Source of the DNA: JAFGIG01 sp964397545
Lineage (GTDB): Bacteria; SDB-A
Length of the DNA stretch: 11,555 nt
Assembly: GCA_964397545.1 (NCBI GenBank)
Contig: CAYNIW010000033.1
Coordinates: 1-11,555 of the forward strand
Direction: 5' to 3'
Positions 6,495 through 11,555 of this stretch are shown here, one piece after another. Each line of letters opens with the position of its first letter. Positions within the stretch are counted from its first letter, which is position 1. Both the position numbers and the translations under genes were made by a program. The notes under the pieces were generated by a model that saw nothing but the letters and a program-made list of their open reading frames with translations, did not search any database and had not been told where the DNA came from.

Positions 6495-9147
6495 CTCGGT
6501 TCCTTTTCATGGTTATCACAAATTCACAGCCCTGATTTTTATCTGATTCAACTGAAATATCCCATCCCATTTTTAAAATCAGATTTTTAACAATATATAG
6601 GCCGAGGCCCATCCCTTCTCCGACATCTTTTGAAGTGTAAAACGCGTCGAATATGTATTTTTGTTCTTCGCGGGAAATACCCCTGCCGTTGTCTTTGACG
6701 ATGATAACAGGATCGTATTCCGTTTTGAAAGCTTTTATCGAAACATCTCCGTTTTCAGAGACGGCATCGAGAGCGTTTATTAACAGGTTTGACAATATTT
6801 GAACCAAGGCTTCGTAATTGGCGCTCACGATGAGGTCATCCTCGATCTCGACGGAAAGTGTCGCGTTTTTGCCGTTGTAATCATCGAACAGTTTCGAGAC
6901 CGCAGGTTTGATTTCTTTTAATAATAAATCCGTCTTTTTTATTTTTTCATGGTAGTAGAGAGATTTTAAATTTTTAACGATATTGGTGATTCTTTCAAGG
7001 TTATATTTTATGCGATCTATGAACGGCTTTATTTTCTCCCGTGCATTCGGGTCTAAGTCTTTTAGATGGTTAGTCAAATTATCCAGGGGAGCGCTTATGG
7101 ATAACAAAGGGTTGGTCAGTTCATGGGATATACCTCCCATCAGTTTTCCAAAAGAGAAATTTTTATCTTCTTCAAACATGTAATTTTTCATTTTTTGCAT
7201 GCGGAGCAGAGCTTCGATTCTGTTCATCAATTCTTCCGCTGAAAAGGGTTTGTATATAAAATCCACCGCACCCAGTTCCAGTCCTTTGATCCTTTCATTT
7301 TTTCCGGTTTTGGCGGTTAAAAATATAAACGGTATATTCTTGTAGATTTCTTTTCTCATTGTGTTTTCGTAAAATTCGTATCCGTCCATTTCGTCCATCA
7401 TTATGTCGGACACGATCAGGTCTGGTAAAGGGATTGAAAGGATTTTCTCCTTTGCTTTAAGCCCGTTTTCAGCCGTGAAAACATTGTATTTTTGGGACAA
7501 TTTATACTGAAGAAAAGCGAGCAGATTTTTATTGTCTTCAACAACGAGGATATTTTCTCTCTGTGATATATAATTTTCTTTTCGCGCTTTCAATTCAAAT
7601 TGAAAATACTCCGGAGATGTTATTCCGAAATCGGCAGAAATACTGTCGGTTCCCTTCGGTATGTATGCAGGCAAAGATATGGAGAATTCGGTTCCCCTGC
7701 CTTTCTCACTTTTTATTTCTATGGTTCCTTTAAGTGATTTGACTATCTCAGACGTGATATAGAGCCCCATGCCGATTCCCTGGACGTTTTGTTTTCTGTG
7801 GGAAATCTGGTAGTAGGGAGAAAAAATATTTTTCTGCTGTTCTTCTGTTATCCCTGGACCTGTGTCTTTAACCTTAAAAACTATGGAGTTTTCGTGGTCT
7901 CCCAGAAAAACGTCAATGGATCCTTTGAAGGTGAATTTTATGGCATTGTCCAGAAGATTGTTGATTATCCTGTCTACGGCAAAAGGATCGGCTTTCAAAA
8001 AAAGTTTGTTTTTTACATCGCTGTTTATAATTATACCTTTGTTTTTGGCATAACTCTGAAAGACTTTTACTTTGTTTGACAATACTTCCGAAATGTTGAT
8101 GACCTGGTCATGGTTGTAAAAAACCAGACCTTTTTCAATTTTTTCGGCGTCCAAAAAATTAACCATGTCCCTTAAAAGCTTGTTCAGATTCTGCTCTATA
8201 ACTTTTAATGCCTCGGAAGGTTCTGCTTTTTCCATATACTCTTTGAGGTAGTTCTGTATAATCGTCAGCGGTGTTTTGGTCTCGTGTGCAAGGTTTATGA
8301 ATAGGTTGGTTTTTTGCCGGCTGGCAATTTCAATCTCGGTTCTGGCTCTTTCCAATTCCTCTGTTCTCGAGCTGACTTTCATTTCCAAGTTGTCTCTCAG
8401 ATCGACAAGATGGTAGTGTTCTTCGTTAAAATGTGAGGTCAGGGCGTAAGCGGATATCAAAGCCATTGTAAGACAGCCCAGATTGAGAATTATGCCTTGA
8501 ATGAAGTATGAAAATACAGTGACAACCCAGATTGTGCGAAATATCATCCCTAAATACATGAAAAAAATACTGTAGAAAATCAGCATTTTCCATCTCTGCT
8601 TGTATCTTTTTTCTTTTTTGTCGAAAAATACGACGATTATCCTGACTGTAAAATAGATACTCCAGGGCACAGGTATCGCTGTGGTAACTATTTCGGGAAT
8701 GTTCCAGTTGTTGAATATCTTGTAGCCAATAAAACCAAACAAGTGGGGAGAAATGATAAATAAGATATATCCCCATATCATTTGACGCTTCAGCGGTTTT
8801 AATTCAAGGGCGTAATATATGAAATATAAAAAGCAGAAGATTAAAAAAACGACTGTAATACTATCTGAAGCGATTCTAAATACCAAAGGTATGAGGCGGT
8901 ATTTCGGATCGAATTCCGGTATGAGCATTATCTGAACTACATAAAGCATGAATGAGAATATCAAAAGTGAATATCTGAGGTTGTTTTTGTCATCGGGTCT
9001 GCCCCAGTAGACCATGAGATGGTAAACCGCCAGAGAGACATAGATTCCCAGCAAGACAAAACTGAAATACGCCGGGATTAACTCGGAAGCATGTAGTGTT
9101 TTAGGAACAGAAAATGAGTTACTAATAATATAATATACAGATATCAA
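6487..9147 (-). CDS. Seven-transmembrane hybrid histidine kinase with two kinase cores around a receiver
   Basis: The 886-aa sensor has a 7TMR-DISM-like membrane part with about seven hydrophobic segments between residues 24 and 236. A coiled coil runs from about 247 to 280. HisKA 1 has His288 (AHETKTPL), and HATPase 1 has Asn397/Asn401, DTGPGI at 428 and GIGMGLYI at 457. The receiver (about 532-648) has phospho-acceptor Asp581, Thr611 and Lys633. The second kinase is NtrB-like: His675 (GISHELTNPL), then NLLINALDAV, DNGRGI (819) and GEGMGLGLYI (843). Both cores look intact. A periplasmic sensor domain, common in DISM proteins, is absent; only about 23 residues precede the first membrane segment. 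The 5' end is uncertain. The open frame starts at TTG 9147 with weak GGA spacing. A better ATG (9174, after AGGA) is in frame but reaches TAA at 9153-9151. The stop overlaps the regulator's start, so the two form one operon. Confidence 0.94.
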   Translation of the reverse strand: MISVYYIISNSFSVPKTLHASELIPAYFSFVLLGIYVSLAVYHLMVYWGRPDDKNNLRYSLLIFSFMLYVVQIMLIPEFDPKYRLIPLVFRIASDSITVVFLIFCFLYFIYYALELKPLKRQMIWGYILFIISPHLFGFIGYKIFNNWNIPEIVTTAIPVPWSIYFTVRIIVVFFDKKEKRYKQRWKMLIFYSIFFMYLGMIFRTIWVVTVFSYFIQGIILNLGCLTMALISAYALTSHFNEEHYHLVDLRDNLEMKVSSRTEELERARTEIEIASRQKTNLFINLAHETKTPLTIIQNYLKEYMEKAEPSEALKVIEQNLNKLLRDMVNFLDAEKIEKGLVFYNHDQVINISEVLSNKVKVFQSYAKNKGIIINSDVKNKLFLKADPFAVDRIINNLLDNAIKFTFKGSIDVFLGDHENSIVFKVKDTGPGITEEQQKNIFSPYYQISHRKQNVQGIGMGLYITSEIVKSLKGTIEIKSEKGRGTEFSISLPAYIPKGTDSISADFGITSPEYFQFELKARKENYISQRENILVVEDNKNLLAFLQYKLSQKYNVFTAENGLKAKEKILSIPLPDLIVSDIMMDEMDGYEFYENTMRKEIYKNIPFIFLTAKTGKNERIKGLELGAVDFIYKPFSAEELMNRIEALLRMQKMKNYMFEEDKNFSFGKLMGGISHELTNPLLSISAPLDNLTNHLKDLDPNAREKIKPFIDRIKYNLERITNIVKNLKSLYYHEKIKKTDLLLKEIKPAVSKLFDDYNGKNATLSVEIEDDLIVSANYEALVQILSNLLINALDAVSENGDVSIKAFKTEYDPVIIVKDNGRGISREEQKYIFDAFYTSKDVGEGMGLGLYIVKNLILKMGWDISVESDKNQGCEFVITMKRNRDE

Positions 9148-9150
9148 TTT

Positions 9151-9174
9151 TTATCCAGAACAATTGTTGATCAT
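9151..9174 (-). other. Seven-codon mini-ORF just upstream of and in frame with the kinase
   Basis: ATG at 9174 follows AGGA at a 5-nt distance and reads MINNCSG, then TAA (9153-9151). The next codon is AAA and the one after that is the TTG at 9147 that opens the kinase frame. It is either a leader peptide allowing re-initiation, a nonsense mutation near the true start of the kinase, or chance. The frame match has a one-in-three chance. Confidence 0.3.
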
Positions 9175-9424
9175 TTATTTCCTACCACTCATTAGATAAA
9201 ACTTCAATCCAAAATACATTTTCGTCGTTAATCCAAAGATATTCTGTAATAAGATGTTTGAGGTAATTATCTCAATAAACAGTATAGAGTCTTTGTTTGA
9301 CTTATCTTTCAATCACCCCTTTTTGGAACTATATTTCGTCTATAGAAAGGTTTATTTATTTTTTCGAATGCAGAGCGAGTTTATTGGTATAACTCTGAAT
9401 GAAACTTGACGGGAGCTTGATTTT
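9175..9424. other. Intergenic region upstream of the kinase operon
   Basis: Apart from the VOC tail repeat (9356-9388), this AT-rich stretch holds no supportable gene. I found no -24/-12 promoter on either strand and no well-spaced -35/-10 pair. A 42-codon open frame on the - strand ends just before 9174, but it has no usable ribosome site and no recognisable protein. The kinase operon promoter must lie here or further upstream. Confidence 0.4.
9356..9388 (-). pseudogene. Isolated 3' tail of a VOC/glyoxalase gene (direct repeat copy 2)
   Basis: On the - strand the last codons read NKLALHSKK and then TAA (9358-9356). The 30 nt at 9357-9386 match 1547-1576 at 29 of 30 positions. Similarity to the other VOC remnant stops abruptly at the Asn codon; the codons before it (IQSYT) are not VOC-like. 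It lies about 40 nt past the stop of the interrupted lipoprotein gene and is in frame with it. That may be chance. It is too short to be a gene and is a relic or a recombination footprint. Confidence 0.65.
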
Positions 9425-9790
9425 TTATTCTCCGTATTTGACCAGTATTTTATCTGTGTTCAGTTCCACTTCGATGAATATCTCTCCCCCGCTTCCAATA
9501 ATTTCTTTTGAAGGATCTTGAGGCAGAAGAGCGACAGGCTTATATGTAGTCCTCCAAACATAAATCCCGTCTCTGTAGAATTGTTCCACTCCAATGAGTT
9601 TGTAATCCCAGGGCTCGGGAGTTAATTCCTCCAGTTTTTCGAGACTTATAGAAACCGCCTTGTTGTGATCCTCGGTTATGCTCTGGACCGAACCGGTCCT
9701 CGGTGGGTCCACTTTTCAAGTGGAAAAAGAACATGAAGAAAAAGATAAAACAAAAAATAAAACTGCCGCAGTTCCATAAATAGCTTTCAC
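9425..9790 (-). pseudogene. Small lipoprotein gene interrupted by one in-frame TGA
   Basis: GGAGG (9800-9796), 5 nt before GTG at 9790, starts a 24-residue lipoprotein signal (MKAIYGTAAVLFFVLSFSSC, Cys20, then SFST). A single TGA (9718-9716) follows, and the same frame then continues for 96 codons to TAA at 9427-9425. The downstream part is protein-like (NKAVSISLEKLEELTPEPW, GIYVWRTTYKP, GSGGEIFIEVEL, ILVKYGE) and would make a mature domain of about 95 residues of unknown function. The GTG at 9712 has no ribosome site and would give an untargeted product, so the full frame was originally one gene. A single-base nonsense mutation or a sequence error is most likely. Stop readthrough is possible but unsupported: no other gene here uses internal TGA. 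Confidence 0.78.
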
Positions 9791-10049
9791 TTTATCCTCC
9801 CAAGTAAACAGTTTCCACAATTAACAACACATATAATATTCTTGAGATTTTTTAACGACTGCCAGGTCTTGACTTTTGACGGTTTATGGTATTTTCCCTC
9901 GGCGATGTTGATAAAAATATTGTATTTGACTGAAGAATACTGCTGTTAAATAATAAATACAATATGTTTTTTGAAACTTTACTTTTTTTAATTATATTCA
10001 GGGCGAATACCGAAGAAAATGAATATTCTAAGCTGAAGTGTTGATGAAT
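9791..10049. other. AT-rich intergenic region with candidate -10 and element shared with the region upstream of DUF2130
   Basis: No gene was seen. On the - strand CAAGAATATTATATG (9844-9830) may supply a -10 region for the lipoprotein gene. The stretch from 9998 down to 9936 aligns by hand with 11437-11374 (see the repeat entry). No intrinsic terminator with a T-run on the - strand was found after the DUF2130 stop. Confidence 0.4.
9936..9998 (-). repeat. Divergent AT-rich intergenic repeat, copy A
   Basis: A hand alignment with 11374-11437 (- strand in both) gives roughly three quarters identity over about 62 columns. It shares AATATAATT at one end, AAAAAC-x-TATTGTA in the middle and CAGTATT at the other end, with a 2-nt indel. 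Both copies are upstream (5') of - strand genes. Low complexity inflates the similarity, so homology is probable rather than certain. Confidence 0.5.
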
Positions 10050-11288
10050 TTATTCTTCTATCTGATTATCAGGAAGCTGTAGAACATTTGAGGTATCCAA
10101 TTCTTTTCCTGCAATTCCTTTTATTGCGCCGAACAGAGCAGAAACATTCTCTTGAACCACCCAAATTTGTTTTTCTCTCAGAGCCCAAATTTTATGCATA
10201 GCTTTTTTCTCAGAATTAAGCTGGGAAATCATACTATCATAATTTTCGACAATTCTTTTGATGTTTTGAACGAACTCATTGCTTGTCAAATATGTGTAAA
10301 GAAGCTCCATTTTATCCCCTTTGTTTTCTTGGGATAATTTTACGGACTGTGTTTTTATCAACATTTCTCTCAGAACAAATGACAGACTCCGAACTTCGTG
10401 AAAACCGCAGATCCAAACTCCGTTTCTTTCGCCGAATCTGTCCATATCACCCGGCATTGTCTCTGTGACTAAAACTGCCAGGTCAGCTTTGCATCTAACT
10501 TGGTCCTGCTTCAATTTATCAACCCAATCGTTGGAATAGTTTTTGGTTCTTTTGCTTTCATAGACAATAGAGCCGCACTCCTGCTGTAGTGTATTGATTA
10601 CTGTTTGAATGCAGTCCGCCCCGCGAACTCCTTTTGGAACTTCCTGGATATTATCAAAGGGATAAATCTTTGTAAGCAAATCTTCAATTGCCAGTTCTTG
10701 AACTTCCCCCTGCAATTGCATTGAACCCTGTTCGGCCTTGCGCTTCATTTCTTCCGCGAGCTTTTTATTGTCATCAATCTGCTTTAGGAGTTTGATTTTT
10801 TCCAATTCAAAACTCTCCCGCTCTTTTGCACGTGCTTTGTCTTCTATTTCCTTTTGTTTTTCAAGAATCTGTTTTTCGACTTGTAGATTCAGCTCTTCCT
10901 GCTTTTCCTTCAGTTCTGCTTCTTGGCGCAACAATGCAATCTCTTTTTCCCGAAAGGCTTTGTTTTCCGATCTTCGCCTTTCATTTTCTTCTCTAAGTGA
11001 TTTAATTGTCTCTTCATAGTTTTCAGAAGTAATTTTTTCAATTTTCTCGCGCTCTATTTTTAAGGCTTTGGCAAGTTCTGCTTTTAATATTACATCCTGT
11101 TTTTCTTTCTGTTCAGCCACAATATTCCGTTCTTCTTCAAGCTTCTTTTTCTCTGAGTTGAATTTTTCAACTTGCTCGGCCACTTTTCGCTCATATTCAG
11201 ACTTGAAATGAGCTTCAAGTTTTCCTGATATTGCTTCTTTAACATCAAAGCTGTGTCCGCAGTTTGGACAGGTAATTTTATCGCTCAT
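10050..11288 (-). CDS. DUF2130 family protein: zinc knuckle, long coiled coil and PD-(D/E)XK-like nuclease domain
   Basis: The 412-aa protein starts with MSDKITCPNCGHSF, a CPNCGH zinc knuckle (Cys7, Cys10). A long charged coiled coil follows (about 25-190). The DUF2130 domain (about 193-320) has GEVQE (194-198), GVRGADCIQTV with Asp225, and IVYESKRTKN with Glu244/Lys246. The D...E-x-K arrangement fits a PD-(D/E)XK nuclease fold, as proposed for the family, though activity is inferred. Conserved KLKQDQ, ADLAVLVTE and GVWICGFHEV follow, then a helical C-terminus. A TTG at 11321 could extend it by 11 residues, but ATG at 11288 has AAGGA (11299-11295) 6 nt ahead and puts the zinc knuckle at the usual N-terminal position. 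It is a standalone cytoplasmic protein, perhaps DNA-associated. Neighbours give no clue, and no restriction or defence partner is visible. Confidence 0.94.
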   Translation of the reverse strand: MSDKITCPNCGHSFDVKEAISGKLEAHFKSEYERKVAEQVEKFNSEKKKLEEERNIVAEQKEKQDVILKAELAKALKIEREKIEKITSENYEETIKSLREENERRRSENKAFREKEIALLRQEAELKEKQEELNLQVEKQILEKQKEIEDKARAKERESFELEKIKLLKQIDDNKKLAEEMKRKAEQGSMQLQGEVQELAIEDLLTKIYPFDNIQEVPKGVRGADCIQTVINTLQQECGSIVYESKRTKNYSNDWVDKLKQDQVRCKADLAVLVTETMPGDMDRFGERNGVWICGFHEVRSLSFVLREMLIKTQSVKLSQENKGDKMELLYTYLTSNEFVQNIKRIVENYDSMISQLNSEKKAMHKIWALREKQIWVVQENVSALFGAIKGIAGKELDTSNVLQLPDNQIEE

Positions 11289-11555
11289 GTATTTTCCTTT
11301 TTTAGTGCCGTGTCTTGACAATTGAAGGGTTCGACATTGCCTTTCGGTGAGGTAATTAACATCTATTTAATTAATAAATACTGGATTTGAATATTTATTA
11401 CAATAAGTTTTTGGAAATTATACCCGTCAATTATATTTAGAGTCAGCTCCTCTGAAATATCGTTGTTTTTATTATCTTGTTTTTACCCTATCCTGCTCAA
11501 TGCTAATTTTTAGCTATTTCTGAAACGATGTTTTCATATCTATGAAAAATCGGAT
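11289..11555. other. Upstream region of DUF2130 with inverted repeats
   Basis: On the - strand TATAAT (11422-11417), with CTGACT about 18 nt upstream, is a possible housekeeping promoter. It would give a leader of about 120 nt. A perfect inverted repeat TAATAAATA-N11-TATTTATTA spans 11372-11400. A near-perfect palindrome TTTTCATA-TC-TATGAAAA lies at 11531-11548. Short open frames enter from the right edge on the - strand and may be the end of a gene outside the window, but none can be identified. Confidence 0.4.
11374..11437 (-). repeat. Divergent AT-rich intergenic repeat, copy B
   Basis: This is the partner of 9936-9998, in the same orientation and also 5' of a - strand gene. Copy B includes the candidate -10 TATAAT and overlaps the inverted repeat at 11372-11400, an arm of which copy A has lost. 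It could be a degenerate mobile or promoter element; two copies are too few to decide. Confidence 0.5.

Noticed and set aside
9175..9304. 42-codon - strand open frame before the kinase
   Set aside because: Its TTG start has a purine tract too close to serve as a ribosome site, and the peptide shows no recognisable pattern. An AT-rich gap gives such frames by chance.
9540..9734. 64-codon open frame overlapping the interrupted lipoprotein
   Set aside because: It is in another frame with no ribosome site. The protein-like reading with a lipoprotein signal and GGAGG is the frame from 9790.
9425..9790. Alternative genetic code with TGA as sense codon
   Set aside because: Other genes use TGG for Trp, and two end properly with TGA (1540-1542 and 1939-1937). 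One interrupted gene does not support reassignment.
9861..9890. Sigma-54 promoter upstream of the lipoprotein (CTGGCAG, - strand)
   Set aside because: A -24-like block is present but there is only an A-run where the -12 GC should be.
1..11555. CRISPR array, tRNA, rRNA, transposase or integrase
   Set aside because: No regularly spaced repeats, no tRNA-like clover sequence and no mobile-element protein pattern were seen in either strand.

Overview
This 11.5 kb window is bacterial chromosomal DNA with one gene on the + strand and everything else on the - strand. Two large secreted beta-propeller proteins end in T9SS/FlgD-like Ig tails. There is also a 7TM hybrid histidine kinase with an NtrC-type regulator, and two small lipoproteins. 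This gene mix suggests an uncultivated lineage of the FCB/WOR-3-like kind. Clear Shine-Dalgarno motifs before most genes argue against a typical Bacteroidota. The standard code fits, because Trp is TGG throughout. The phylum assignment is inference. The first gene looks noticeably richer in G+C than the rest.

Layout. 70-1542 (+) is a secreted seven-repeat propeller protein. It converges, with 3 nt between stop codons, on the wreck of a VOC/glyoxalase gene (1546-1701, -). After an AT-rich gap come three - strand genes, listed here by coordinate: a 746-aa secreted FG-GAP/VCBS-like propeller (1937-4177), an OB-fold-like lipoprotein (4242-4685) and an 80-aa four-cysteine zinc-binding protein (4698-4940). 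Upstream of them, 4941-5096 holds a near-consensus sigma-54 promoter and two tandem palindromes. Next are the NtrC-type response regulator (5097-6494) and, overlapping it by 8 nt, the hybrid kinase HK-REC-HK (6487-9147). Beyond these lie a lone 3' tail of a VOC gene (9356-9388), a lipoprotein gene interrupted by an in-frame TGA (9425-9790), and a DUF2130 nuclease-like coiled-coil protein (10050-11288).

How the genes fit together. The strongest picture is a self-contained signalling unit. The membrane kinase, which carries two kinase cores around a receiver, would phosphorylate the co-transcribed sigma-54 activator. That activator would bind the tandem TTCCG-N5-CGGAA dyads just past its own stop codon. 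It would then switch on the sigma-54 promoter for the zinc-binding protein, the lipoprotein and probably the secreted propeller. The start codon, ribosome site, promoter and enhancer spacings all agree with this model. The binding specificity itself is inference.

The edges of this block show decay. A 30-nt direct repeat (29/30 identical), which is the 3' end of a VOC gene, lies on both sides of it. Stop codons interrupt two good start regions (the lipoprotein at 9790 and an ATG upstream of the kinase), and related AT-rich intergenic elements recur.
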